This document shows, in pieces, positions 10,201 to 20,218 of a stretch of DNA of 64,000 nt (positions within the stretch are counted from its first letter, which is position 1; each line of letters opens with the position of its first letter). The position numbers and the translations under genes were made by a program. The stretch is from Porphyra umbilicalis (Eukaryota > Rhodophyta > Bangiophyceae > Bangiales > Bangiaceae), in assembly GCA_002049455.2 (NCBI GenBank), contig KV919071.1:27373-91372 (forward strand). The letters are read 5' to 3'. The notes beneath the pieces are model-generated. The model ran no database searches and had not been told where the DNA came from. It saw only the letters and a list, made by a program, of their open reading frames with translations.

Positions 10201-10936
10201 CGGGACGGCTGCGGGGCGCACCGGCAACCCGTGGTGGGTGGTGGGGCTGGCGCAGTTGCGATCCGCCGCCCCTGTGTGTCCGAACCGTGTGGGCGGCAGA
10301 GCGGATCGATGCAGGCCACGGTTTCCATAATGGAGGGCTGCCGTGTGGCCATGCAAGGAACGCTTGCGCAACCAGTGTGATTGTCCTTCCTGCCGTAGAA
10401 AATCGGAGGGCGGCCTCGGAGATCCACGACTTCCACTGACCGTGCCCTCATTTGCATCTTCTCGAATTCAAGTGCGGACTGCATAGCCGTACGCGTGATC
10501 CTAAATCCAATTCTGTTCGTATTTAGGAACCCTTGGGCACCCCCTGAAGTGGTCCAGCGACCCCCTCCAAACAGGGCTTCAACCGTTGTTGAACCAGCCT
10601 ACTGGGACGTCCCAGCGCGCCGGCGAGCGCCCGCCGCCGTGGGACGGCCGTGGCGGGGCGAGCGGCGGCGCGCGCCGTGGGGGGGTTTAAAGCTCGGGAG
10701 CTCGGCGGCGGGCCGCGTCAGTGACCAGCGCTGCCACCGCACCCGCCTCGCCATCGCTCCCTCCGACCGAGCCGTCGCACCCGCCGCTCACAACTCGCAC
10801 ACTCCCCCCCTGCCCTCCATCAACCTATCACCGCGGCTCGCCGATCTGCCTCCCCCCCTCCGTCCCTTGTTGTCAGTTCCCCCCCCCTCCCCCCCATTGC
10901 CGTCACGCACCCCACCCCGCCCCCCCCGCCTCCACC
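10201..10936. other. intergenic flank between transposon and first host gene
   Basis: No gene is recognised. A moderate-GC segment at about 10360-10600 separates the transposon array from the host gene island. From about 10700 it is C-rich and pyrimidine-rich on the plus strand, as expected for a promoter/5' leader ahead of the ATG at 10937. No TATA box is evident. Confidence 0.4.
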
Positions 10937-12088
10937 ATGAAGACGTCGCACGTGCGCCACGGCGGCGCCGCCGCCTGGGCCCCCGTCTTTGCTCCGTCGA
11001 CCTTTACGCCGACGGCCCATCCCCGCGCCGCCGTCTGCCCGACCTTCCCCGCCGGCGCCCTGCCCCGCACGCGCCCCGCCGCGGCGTCCCCCGCTCCCTC
11101 GACGCCCCCATCCACCCGCGCCCCCATCACGTGCCGTGCGGCGGTGCGCCGCGTCGGTGCCGGCCGCGGCTTTGCCGTCCGCAAGGTGCCCGCCGACGCG
11201 GGGGCGCCGCGCGTCACCCCCCCCTCCACGACGGGCGTGGTGCGCGCGGAAGCCGACTGCCGGCGGGCGCTCCTCAAAGCCCAAGCCGTCGTCACGGCGG
11301 TCGCGGCGCTCGCCAAGCGCGCCGAGGCGATGGTTGCTGAAGCGGCCGCCCTGCAAGCCGACGTGACGGCGTCGTATGGGGGGCTCCGGGAGCTCGCCGC
11401 CGCCCTATCGGCGGCGGTGGCCGACGCGGCGCCCGCCCTCGAGACCCTCGAGGGGGGCGCCGCCGCCTTGGACGATGAGGAGCAGGCGGCGGCGGCGGCG
11501 CTCGCCGACCGCCTCACCGCCGCGTGGGCGGCGGCGCACCCGCGCGTGGCGGGCCTCTACGCCGCGGCCGTGGGGGAGCTCCCCGCCTGGGCAACGATGG
11601 CGTCGTCGTCGTCGGCCTTGCCGCTCGCGCTGCCGACCGTGGCGCAGCCGCCCGCCGAGCGGGCGGTGGTGGTTGCCCGCCTGACGCGCGCCGTGGACAC
11701 GCTCGAGCGGCTGGCGGGCACGCTCCTCACCCCGGTCGTGGCGGTGGCGTCGGCGCGGTCTGCGGCCGCAGCGACGGCGGTGGCCGACGCACGGCGGCTG
11801 GCCGACCGCCTCGCGGCCAACGTGGTGGCGGCGACGGCAGTGCGCGACGCGGCGCGGGCGGTGGTCGAGTCGTGGGCCGGTGGAGGGGCCGTGGGGGGGG
11901 AGGAGCTCCACCTCGACGCGCAGCCGCGTGAGGGGGAGGTGGACGTTGGGCGCTGGGCGGCGCAGGCAGAGGTGGACTTTGGCCGCTGGGTGCCGGTCGA
12001 GTCAGAGGCGGAGGTGGGCCGCTGGGCGTCCCCGCCTGCCGCGGTGGCGGCGGACGTGGCGGCGGACGTGGCGGCGGAGTCGGCCTAG
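10937..12088 (+). CDS. putative plastid protein with C-terminal GRW repeats
   Basis: The ATG at 10937 sits in a good context (CCACCATGA) and gives 383 residues. The first 70 or so residues are basic, hydroxylated and Ala/Pro-rich with early Phe residues (WAPVFAPSTFTP) and an ITCRAA motif, resembling a red-algal plastid transit peptide. The middle (about 95-310) is almost entirely Ala-rich helix, probably coiled or bundled. The C-terminus carries three evenly spaced copies of an acidic-Val-(x)-Gly-Arg-Trp motif (VDVGRW, VDFGRW, AEVGRW) followed by an Ala/Val tail. The family is not recognised. The length and frame are clean, with no homopolymer break. It is followed in the same direction by two more genes with transit-peptide-like N-termini. 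Confidence 0.75.
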   Translation: MKTSHVRHGGAAAWAPVFAPSTFTPTAHPRAAVCPTFPAGALPRTRPAAASPAPSTPPSTRAPITCRAAVRRVGAGRGFAVRKVPADAGAPRVTPPSTTGVVRAEADCRRALLKAQAVVTAVAALAKRAEAMVAEAAALQADVTASYGGLRELAAALSAAVADAAPALETLEGGAAALDDEEQAAAAALADRLTAAWAAAHPRVAGLYAAAVGELPAWATMASSSSALPLALPTVAQPPAERAVVVARLTRAVDTLERLAGTLLTPVVAVASARSAAAATAVADARRLADRLAANVVAATAVRDAARAVVESWAGGGAVGGEELHLDAQPREGEVDVGRWAAQAEVDFGRWVPVESEAEVGRWASPPAAVAADVAADVAAESA

Positions 12089-12841
12089 GGGGTGTGGGCA
12101 ACCGGTCCGACCGGGTGCACGGCCGTCGACGGGTGGCCGCGGTGGTCTGGGTGGGAAGGCCCATGGCGTGGACGCTGGTGTATATTTCCTTCCTTTGCTT
12201 GCGTTACTATGCATTTATTTCTTGCATTGTTTTGTTTTCAGCTATCTGCGCGTCGCCGCTGCTGCCGCGTCGGCAGCTGTTGCAGGCGTCAGCGCATACA
12301 GTACATAAACCAGTTGAGTGGATTCCCGAGCATTTTCATCGCTTGCCCGTTGTTGTTTCGCTCCTCCTCAAGACTCTGCCTGTTGCATCAAAGGCGTTGC
12401 TCCTCCCTTCCAGAGACGGTCCCAGGGAATTGCCTGTGCCGAGGCGCCTTCATTGTCAGATCGACCTACTCTGCCACTTGCTCGTCGTCGCCAGGAGCAA
12501 ACGTGCAGCCGAGGCACCATCCAACCGACGCGGGACGCCGCGCCGTGGTGGAGGACAAATGCCGTGTGTGCCTCTTCCTGCATGGACGGGATTGCCTTGA
12601 GATCGGTGCCCCGCTCGCCGGCTTGTGCTCCATTCACAAAGCGCCACGTTTCGTATCCTGATCGGGAACCAGGCGACTGCGCGTTTCCCGTCGCGCCGTC
12701 CGCCATCTTGCTGGGCGACGGTGACGCGCGCCGCGGCGCCGCCCCGCCCGTGCCACCCCGCGCCCTTTGGCATCTCCCGCTCTGACCTCCCCGCCTTACT
12801 AGTCAACGTACGGCGGGCGGCGGTCGCCACCACTCCCCAAC
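12089..12841. other. intergenic, 3' region of the GRW protein gene
   Basis: Lower G+C with a T-rich stretch at about 12178-12240 (GTGTATATTTCC), possibly a 3' end. Open frames here are short and unlike proteins. It becomes C-rich again from about 12700 ahead of the SSB gene. Confidence 0.4.
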
Positions 12842-14048
12842 ATGACTCCTGCGTTTGTCCCCGCAGCGCCGCTGCGACGTGCGCCGTCCTCGTCCCGCCG
12901 GCTGTGCCGGGCGGTGCCGGGGCGGGCGCCCCCCCGGTCGGCCCCCCCCCCCCCCACGGCGGGACCCCCCCGGCGGTCCGCCGCGCGCGCATCACCGCCT
13001 CTGTGGTGGCTGGCGGTGGTGCCCCCCCCCCTCCGCCGGTGGCTTCCGCTACGAGGAAGACGAGGTCGCCGACGGCGACGAGGTCGCCGACCTCATCGAC
13101 GACGACGCGGCGGCCGGTCACGACTATATCCCCCTCGACGATGACGTCACGACCGACAGCGTAGCGGGGGGTGACGACACCCCCGAGTCCCGCCTAGCCG
13201 CCGCCGAAGCCGAGGCGGCGGCCGCGATCGCCGCCGGCATCCCGCCGCTGCTCGCCGGCCTCGACATCACGTCCATGGACGGCCTCGACTTTGACGCGGA
13301 TGCCGACAACGAGGACGGCGGCGGCGCCGTGGAGGAGGAAGACGACGAGGGGGACCTCCCTCCCTGGGACGACACCGTCCCGTCCATCAACACAGTCGTC
13401 CTCACTGGCCGCGCCGGGCGGGACCCCGCCACCCGCGACTTCCCCTCTGGCTCCCACCTCGCCTCCTTTACGCTCGCCGTATCGCGGGACAATTTCGGGG
13501 AAGCGGCCGCCGTCGCCGGCGGCGCGGCGGGCGGTGCGACGTGGCGCACCGTCACCGCCACCACCGACTGGTTTGACGTGGACGCGTGGGGGCGCCTCGC
13601 CGAAAAGGTCGAGGCGACCGTCGTCAAGGGCGCCCGCGTCGCCCTCGTCGGCGAGTTGGACGTCCAAGAGTGGACCGACGGGGCGACGGGGGCGCCCCGC
13701 ACCCGCCCACTCATCGTCCTGTCCGAGCTGGAGGTGCTTGACGGCGGCCGCGCCGGGGGGGGGGGGGGTGGAGGGGGGGGAAGGCGCCGCCGCATCGACG
13801 CAAGCGCCGTGGGCGGGGGGGGGGGCGCCCCCGCGCCGGGCGGGTGGCGCTCGTCGCCGCCGCCTCCGCCGTCGCCTCTGGCCGCCGCGCCGCTGCCGCC
13901 GCCGCGGTGGGACGCGCCGGCGGCGGCCGCGGCGGCCGCGGGCGCGGCCGACGCGCCGGGGTGGGGGGGGGCGGACGCGGCAGACGCGGGTGGGGGGTTT
14001 GGGGGCATCCGCCGCCGACCGCCGGGGGCGGACGTGCCCCCGTTTTGA
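12842..14048 (+). CDS. organellar single-stranded DNA-binding protein (SSB, OB fold)
   Basis: Binds single-stranded DNA during organelle DNA replication and repair. The OB fold lies at about 13390-13740: INTVVLTGRAGRDP, a segment with FTLAVSRDNF, then TDWFDVDAWGRLAEKV, VKGARVALVGELDVQEW and a final strand VLSELEVLD. This is the canonical order for bacterial-type SSB. It is preceded by a long acidic linker and followed by a Gly/Pro-rich tail ending DVPPF, recalling the acidic Asp...Pro-Phe tip of bacterial SSB. The only good ATG (12842, MTPAFVPAAPLRRAPSSSRR, transit-peptide-like) is in another frame from the OB fold. The frames meet at C-runs around 12945-12956 and 13021-13031, so homopolymer errors or a small intron are likely. 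Plastid rather than mitochondrial location is inferred from the N-terminal Phe. Confidence 0.85.
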
Positions 14049-14597
14049 GGGGCTGCCCGCGCGGGGGGGGGGGGGGGCACGGCCCGCCGCCGGCGTGCCA
14101 CCGCGGTGGGGCGCCCGCCCGACGGCGCGCGGCGGCGGCGGCGGCGGCGGCACCCGCCGCGGCCGCCCCCGCCGCTGCGCATGGGGTGGCTGCTGTCGTC
14201 CATGCTGTGGTTGGCTGTCTGTGTCGTTGGCGTCTGTGCCGGCGCTGCCGCTGCCACATCGCCGACGGGTGGGCCAGCGGGCCCGCTGTAGCTCCCTGCA
14301 GATAAGAGAAACAGGCACCGGTGCCAACGACGGCCCTCTGGAAAAGAGATAGACCCGCGCGATCTTGCAGGGCGGCTCTCATCTAACACGTGGCAGTAGA
14401 GAGTCTGGAGCGGCGCGCACACGTCTCGCCCAAGCCGCCCACACCTCCACGCCCCCAACCCCCCCCACGCCCGCGTGTCCCACGCACGGCGGCGGCAACC
14501 AGCAAGCCGGCTTGCCCTTCCCGTGCTCTTTTTCGACCATTGGAAGTACCACACTCTCGTACCCCTCTACCGCCGTCTTCCACGTCTTCCCACGACC
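14049..14597. other. intergenic, SSB 3' region and promoter of the next gene
   Basis: It begins with very GC-rich sequence containing long G runs (14061-14074) and open frames on both strands, then becomes mixed from about 14200. No gene is recognised. A C-rich leader precedes the ATG at 14598. Confidence 0.35.
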
Positions 14598-15071
14598 ATG
14601 ACGGGCGGGGGCGGGCCGCCGCGGCTGCCGGCCTTTGCGTCCGCCGCCGGGCGGTCGCCCCCCCGCGCGGCGACGGGCGGCCGCCACGCCGCCTGCGCGG
14701 CGCGGCGGTGTGGGCACCCGCCAGTGCTGCCGCCGCGCGTGCCCGCCGCCCCCCGCCGTGGTGGACGGTCGGCCGCACCGACCGCCGCCGGTGGTTGGCC
14801 GCGGCGCCACGGTGCCGTGCGGGTGGCCATGGCCACCCCCCCGCCCAGCGGCGGCGGCGGCAGCGACGGCGACGGCGGTGGCGATGGGGACGGCCTGCCG
14901 TGGCTGCAGCGCCTGCAGGCCAAGGCGGCGGCGACGTTTGAGGAGCTCGACGACGGCCAACAGTCGTACGTGCAAGCGCTGTACGTCGCGTTTGTCGTTT
15001 CCGCCTTTGTGTCGGCGTCGGCCACGATGGTCCGGCTCTACAAGGCGTGGGGCTTGCCGCCGTTTGGGTGA
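14598..15071 (+). CDS. small one-helix plastid-type membrane protein, unrecognised
   Basis: Encodes 157 residues from ATG at 14598 (CACGACCATGAC). The first 85 or so residues are Arg/Ala/Pro-rich without acidic residues and end in VRVAMATPPP, which fits a plastid transit peptide with a Val-Arg-Val-Ala processing region. After a Gly/Asp linker comes a mature part: LPWLQRLQAKAAATFEELDD, then a hydrophobic helix of about 22 residues (LYVAFVVSAFVSASATMV) and a short tail VRLYKAWGLPPFG. Its size and single helix resemble small thylakoid proteins, but no family was recognised. It is convergent with the importin gene, with 229 bp between the stops. Confidence 0.65.
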   Translation: MTGGGGPPRLPAFASAAGRSPPRAATGGRHAACAARRCGHPPVLPPRVPAAPRRGGRSAAPTAAGGWPRRHGAVRVAMATPPPSGGGGSDGDGGGDGDGLPWLQRLQAKAAATFEELDDGQQSYVQALYVAFVVSAFVSASATMVRLYKAWGLPPFG

Positions 15072-15300
15072 CCGCCGCTCCGGGTGTGATCAGTGTCGGC
15101 TACACGACCGACGTGGGAAGTCCGCAGACGCGCGGGGGGTGGGGGGATGCGCCGCCTGGGATGACGGCGACCCGCGGGTGCGGTTAGCCACGTGACTGGC
15201 GACGCGTTTGAAACAGTTAAAGAACGTGGCGCATGGGGCACGAGAGTTGCTTCCTTTTTTACACACCGTCTCCGCCACGCGGCACGGCCAACAATAACCT

Positions 15301-18300
15301 TCATGGGAGCTGCTCGGCGGCTTGCCGGTCGCTGTACGACTCGGCATCGCGTTGCTGTTGCACGCTGGCGGCCAGCTCCATGCAGCGATGCACGCGGTAC
15401 TGTAGGGCCTCGCCGGCACCCTCTCGGAAGAGCTTGACATTGTCGGCCGACATCCGCCGCATGACGCGGGCAAAGGTGACCAGCTCGTCCACCTCGTCCA
15501 ACGCGTAGAACATGAGCGCGTCCGTGTCGCTGTCGTCGCCCATGACACGCTGGCCAGCGCTGTCGTCGCCGGCTCCCGCCTCGCTGTCACCTTCGCTGCT
15601 GCCGTCTGCATCGTCCCGGGGACCAGCAGTGGCGACCGCCTCCACCCGCCCTTGCGCGTTGCCGTCCGCTCCGGGCTGAAGAGTGCCCCCCGACGCCCAC
15701 CGCTGCTGCACCACCTTGGCCAGGCCTTGACCGCCTACCCCACCCAGCGCAGCATCGCCAACCGAGTCGGCATCATCGTCGTCGGCCTCCTCGTAATCTT
15801 CATCGTCGTCATCTTCATCAGCAGGCGCCGGTCCACCAGGCACACCCGCACCAAGTCGAGCGCCCTCCCTGGCCAACACATGCGCGACCGGCCGGTCCCG
15901 CCCTTCATGCAGCCCGTCGAGTAGCAGCAGGACCGCATCGATGAGCGCTACGTAGCCGCCACGAACGGTTAGCGTCGGCGGCAGCGCTTGAACGTGCAGG
16001 TCGAGCAGCGCACAGAACGCCAGCGCCGACGTTTTGCGGTCGTGTCGCCTCCGCAGCCGCCGCCCGCGGATGGTGTGGACCCAAAAGCCGAACACCGCGT
16101 CGCTGCACCCGCACCGCTCCAACGCGGCGAGGGTGACCGTTGACGCGTGGATGACGCACAAGCCGAGCGTGCGGAGGACGGCTAACGACACGGGGTCGGA
16201 CATACTTGGCAGCGTGCGGGCCGCGTGTGTGACAATGAACGCAATCTCAGGGTTCATGCTCACCCCCTCACGGGGGCCGCCAGGCCGACGGGCCGCCACT
16301 GGCATACCCTCTGGGGCACCAGTGTCGTTGACAGGCAGACCGTTGGGTCCACCTGCGGCGCCCGCGTCACCGGGATCATCCACCCCAATCGATCGGGCGC
16401 GGCGCTCAAACGCCACCAAGTCACCCGGCTGCTCCACCCGGCCGCAATGCAGGATGATGAGGGATGCTAGCCGTGAGGCCGCGACGCCCGCCTCGTCGTC
16501 AACGTCAGAGTCGGGTTCCCACAAGTACACGACCGCTTGCAGTAGCTTGTGCAAGAGCGGGCTGGCTGGCGGCACAGCTTGTGGGCGGGGGACGCGGCTC
16601 TCCTGCGGGATCACCACCACGTTGCTGCGACTCAGCAACGCCTCGGCACCACGGTGCAGGAAAGCGTCAATGACGCTGACGTAGCTGCTCGCGTAGTCGC
16701 CGGCCCAAGTGTAGAGAACACCCACAGCTGCTGGCAGGAGCGACCATAGGTACGGCGAGATCAACTGCGCAGGAACAGTCGCCGCTGAACCGGGAGCAGT
16801 GGATACCAGCTCGCCTTCGAACGTTGCACCAACGTCCGCCACGGATGCTTCGGCCGAGAAGTAGACCAGGGAGCCGAGCAGGTGCAACGACTCCTCGAAA
16901 AACTCGATCCGCTCCTCATCAAACAGGCGGTCAAGGATTGGTCGCAGGACCCGCTCTGCTGCGGCAAAGGCAGCAACCTTCTCGGCACGCGCTGCCGGAT
17001 CGTGCATCGGCCCGCTATCGTGGTCGGGCTGACCGGCCACCTCGGCGGCAGCAGTGGAGGCAACAGGGGCAGCGCCGTCCGCTTCTTCGGCAGTCGCAAG
17101 ACCGCTCTGGGAGAGGGACGTGAGGATGCTCTCCATCGTTTGGATGCACTGCGTCGCTGCAAAAGACGACTCGTCGTCCTCGGATGCCGACGCGGCTGCC
17201 CGCTGGAAGGCCAACACCAGCTGGGAACACAACGGTACCGCCAGCGGCGCGACATCATTTGGGAAGGCAGCAACCAGCTGCTCCACCGATGCAACGATAT
17301 CCGTATTGTCCACATCGTCCATCAGACGCAGCAGCGCTTCCAGCAGCCGCGGCAGTTCGGGGCGCAGCGCGTCGGCCGCCGACGAAGCCGCCAAGAAGTG
17401 TCGTAAATCCACCGCCGCCTGCACGCGCACCGGAAAGTGCTCGTCAGAGAGGCAGCACACGAGACCACGTAGGGACGGCAGCAGCACATCGGGCGGCAAC
17501 GCGTTGGCCGCCGCCACCTGACCAAACAGCCAACACGCACGGGAGCGGAGGAAGGGGTGTGGCGACCTCAAATCCTCAAGTGTGTACCGCAACAAGACGG
17601 TGTGGAGGCTGGTGCGCAGGTCGCCACGGGAGAGCAGCTTGTCCTTGACGTGCCCGATGGCGAGCAACGCCCCATCCTTGCGTACCGCCGCCTCGTGCGT
17701 CGGCGACTGCTGGTACTGCTCCAAGACGTTGGCGAGGTAGGCCAGGAAGGGGATGACGGAGCCTTTGGGTCGCAGCTTGGACAGCGTGAAAAGGAGGGAA
17801 CAGGCTGCCGCACGCGGCGAGTAGTAGTCCTCCATCACGTCATGCGACCGCCGCACGTACTCAATCGGCTCCTCCTTCCACTGGGCCAGGTCCTCCGCGT
17901 CCAGGCACAAGAAGGGGAAGAGCACGTCCGTGAGAAACGGCTGCACGGTCGGCCGAACAACGTCAAAGGTCGGCGCGTGCGGAACGCCCGCCTCGAGCAG
18001 GTTGAGCGCCAGATTGGCGACCCGCGGCGACAGGTGCAACGCAGGCCAGCGGAGTGCCGCCAGCGCCGCCGCCGTCAGCGCCGGAAGGTACTGGTTGCGC
18101 AGGGCGGCCTTGAAGGACCGCACCATCACGTGGTTCAAGCAGCGGCTGGCCACCCCGGTCAGCACCACCACCGAATCGTCGCTGCGCTGAAAGAGTTTCG
18201 CGCCGACCGATAAAACCCACTGCTTGGCCTTCCATTGAGGCAACGCCTTGCGCGCCGCGGAGTCCAGAGGCCGCCACGTGTCGGCGTCCGTGGCCGCGCC

Positions 18301-19407
18301 GGCGGCACCCGCCCCCTCCGTTGCCGGTTCGGCGGTGACGGCCGGTGGAACGGGCCGCATGAGCAGGCCACTAAACGCCTTCATCCACTCCTCAAAGTGT
18401 TGCGGCTCCCGGACGAGCAGCGCCGGCACGGACACGTGTAGCGCTGAATGGAAGCACTTGCAGATGATCTTTTGCAGCACGTGGGGTTCCTCGGACACCA
18501 CCCCCCGCGCGTCATCATCGCGGATCGTGCGCTCGAGCGCAAACAGCAGCTGCAGCAGTTGTGGAAAGAGCGCCTCGACCACCTGGTCCAGCGGCTCTGC
18601 AACCACCCCCGGTCCGCGGCCACCGCCGACGCTACCGACTGCGGGAGCACTTGCCGGCCGATGGGCGGCGTCCACGCCGTCGAGCCCGGTTGGGCCCCGC
18701 CCACCATTGCACTGCGACGGATCGTCGCCGGTGCCATGGCCACCCCCACCATCACCGCCGTCACGGGCGCCACCCCCGGGCGCGAGGCCGCCCACATCCG
18801 GTGGGGGCGTCGAGTGGAAGCGGCGAAACTCAAAGATTTTGGTCGTACACCGTGCGGCAACGAGCCCCGCGGTGAGGCGCTGCGTGTTGTCCGACGCGAG
18901 GTTGGCCAGGATTTGCGGCAGCAGCTGCGGGTAGCGATCGGGAAAGTCGGCCATGACGATGCACTCGAGCGCCTCGGCGAGCTGCGAACGCACCGCCGGC
19001 CGCGCGCGCGCCATGGCCTCCACCAGTGAATCCCGCACCGCGTCCCGCTCGTCGGCGTGGAGGCCCTCCGCCGTCACGCCCCCATCGTCGTCATCCCCCG
19101 CCTCGTCACCGCCGCCAAGGACACGGCCGCCACCGCCGCCACCCCCCTCCCCCCCATCGCCAAAGCGTGCACGGGAGCCCCGCACCCCCGACGACGGCCA
19201 CTCACGGCGGACGAGGTTCTTGAGGTACACTGACGCGGCCTGGCCCACGTGCGGGGGCACCCCCGGGCAAGCGCCGGCGGCGACTTGGAAGAGCGTCGTC
19301 AGGTAGCCGCGCTGGTGTTCCACCGCACGGAGCGCCACCTCCGCCGCCTCCCGCGTGCGGGCGTCGGGCTCAAGGGTGGCTGCGAGCAGGGCGGCCACGT
19401 CGGCCAT
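15301..19407 (-). CDS. importin-7/8 family nuclear transport receptor (Sxm1/Nmd5-like)
   Basis: A karyopherin-beta receptor that carries cargo through nuclear pores under RanGTP control. Starting at the Met of MADVAALLAATLEPDARTRE (19407) gives 1,368 residues; an upstream in-frame Met at 19575 would add 56 unlikely residues. Residues 1-75 form the importin-beta N-terminal domain (NLVRREWP). DFPDRYPQLLPQI and LWARP-type HEAT repeats follow. WKAKQWVLSVGAKLFQR, SHDVMEDYYSPRAAACSLL, RKDGALLAIGHVKDKLL and RSRACWLFGQ match the order found in IPO7/IPO8. Near residue 1200 is a highly acidic loop (DEDDDDEDYEEADDDDAD), also family-typical. It is longer than the human protein (about 1,040) because of Gly/Ala-rich insertions. 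The frame is uninterrupted over 4.1 kb, showing that sequence quality here is good. Confidence 0.93.
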   Translation of the reverse strand: MADVAALLAATLEPDARTREAAEVALRAVEHQRGYLTTLFQVAAGACPGVPPHVGQAASVYLKNLVRREWPSSGVRGSRARFGDGGEGGGGGGGRVLGGGDEAGDDDDGGVTAEGLHADERDAVRDSLVEAMARARPAVRSQLAEALECIVMADFPDRYPQLLPQILANLASDNTQRLTAGLVAARCTTKIFEFRRFHSTPPPDVGGLAPGGGARDGGDGGGGHGTGDDPSQCNGGRGPTGLDGVDAAHRPASAPAVGSVGGGRGPGVVAEPLDQVVEALFPQLLQLLFALERTIRDDDARGVVSEEPHVLQKIICKCFHSALHVSVPALLVREPQHFEEWMKAFSGLLMRPVPPAVTAEPATEGAGAAGAATDADTWRPLDSAARKALPQWKAKQWVLSVGAKLFQRSDDSVVVLTGVASRCLNHVMVRSFKAALRNQYLPALTAAALAALRWPALHLSPRVANLALNLLEAGVPHAPTFDVVRPTVQPFLTDVLFPFLCLDAEDLAQWKEEPIEYVRRSHDVMEDYYSPRAAACSLLFTLSKLRPKGSVIPFLAYLANVLEQYQQSPTHEAAVRKDGALLAIGHVKDKLLSRGDLRTSLHTVLLRYTLEDLRSPHPFLRSRACWLFGQVAAANALPPDVLLPSLRGLVCCLSDEHFPVRVQAAVDLRHFLAASSAADALRPELPRLLEALLRLMDDVDNTDIVASVEQLVAAFPNDVAPLAVPLCSQLVLAFQRAAASASEDDESSFAATQCIQTMESILTSLSQSGLATAEEADGAAPVASTAAAEVAGQPDHDSGPMHDPAARAEKVAAFAAAERVLRPILDRLFDEERIEFFEESLHLLGSLVYFSAEASVADVGATFEGELVSTAPGSAATVPAQLISPYLWSLLPAAVGVLYTWAGDYASSYVSVIDAFLHRGAEALLSRSNVVVIPQESRVPRPQAVPPASPLLHKLLQAVVYLWEPDSDVDDEAGVAASRLASLIILHCGRVEQPGDLVAFERRARSIGVDDPGDAGAAGGPNGLPVNDTGAPEGMPVAARRPGGPREGVSMNPEIAFIVTHAARTLPSMSDPVSLAVLRTLGLCVIHASTVTLAALERCGCSDAVFGFWVHTIRGRRLRRRHDRKTSALAFCALLDLHVQALPPTLTVRGGYVALIDAVLLLLDGLHEGRDRPVAHVLAREGARLGAGVPGGPAPADEDDDDEDYEEADDDDADSVGDAALGGVGGQGLAKVVQQRWASGGTLQPGADGNAQGRVEAVATAGPRDDADGSSEGDSEAGAGDDSAGQRVMGDDSDTDALMFYALDEVDELVTFARVMRRMSADNVKLFREGAGEALQYRVHRCMELAASVQQQRDAESYSDRQAAEQLP

Positions 19408-20218
19408 GGCGTGGCGCGGGCGGGGTGCCCCAGGCGCCACAACCACACACCCCCAAGTGGGGTGGGGGGGGAGGGGGTCGCTGGCGTTACCCCCCAGCCA
19501 CGTCTGCCTCGCTTCTCCTTTCTGTCTGCCGTGTTCGCTGCATCTCCAGCTGGCGATGACGTGCGCCGCGGCCACACACGGGTTAATTTCACTGGACGAC
19601 CCTGAGTAACTATTGCAAGAGCCAGAATGTTCTTACACAAAACGGACATTACGACTTGTTCGGGTTCTCCGCTGAAACATTGAAAGCACTTTTAGCGACT
19701 CGATGTGTGCGGCATCGTCTTGTCTCTTTCCCTGTCCGCAACGCCGCGCACGTGGCAGGCGGCTCGAGCCACCACCGTTGGGCCTGCCATCGCCGCTGCC
19801 GCGGAGTTGATGTCGCCCACCTGGTGGTTGCTACCGTTCCTGACCTACGGCTCTTATACGTATCTGTCTCGGCTTGGCAGCCTCACAACAACGCTGCCGC
19901 TGCCGCCATCATCGCATCCGTGGTGCTAGCTCTGCCACCCCGCTTCCCAGCCGCCTGGCTGCATAACCCAACAAACTGGCGCGTCTCCTGCTGCTTCTAC
20001 ATATACAATCGGTCGCGCAAGCGCTCGATTCCTTGCGCCAAGTGCTGGCGTGCTCTTCCCCCCACTCCCGTGTTGACCGTCCCGGCTACCTCCCCCCCCC
20101 GCGGTCTCGACGGTGGGGACGGCCATTTTGTCAGTACCCCTTGATCAAACCAGAGCCTCATCTACCCTCTTCCCCTTTGCTTCCCGGAGTTGTCGGCGTC
20201 CGCCCTGCGCCCTTCACC
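19408..20218. promoter_or_regulatory. shared divergent promoter region, importin / TLDc genes
   Basis: This 811-bp gap lies between divergently oriented start codons, so it should contain both promoters. The importin side (19410-19560) is GC-rich, and 19600-19720 is lower in GC. No TATA box or repeated operator-like site is obvious. The short open frame at about 19656-20144 shows no domain. Confidence 0.45.
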
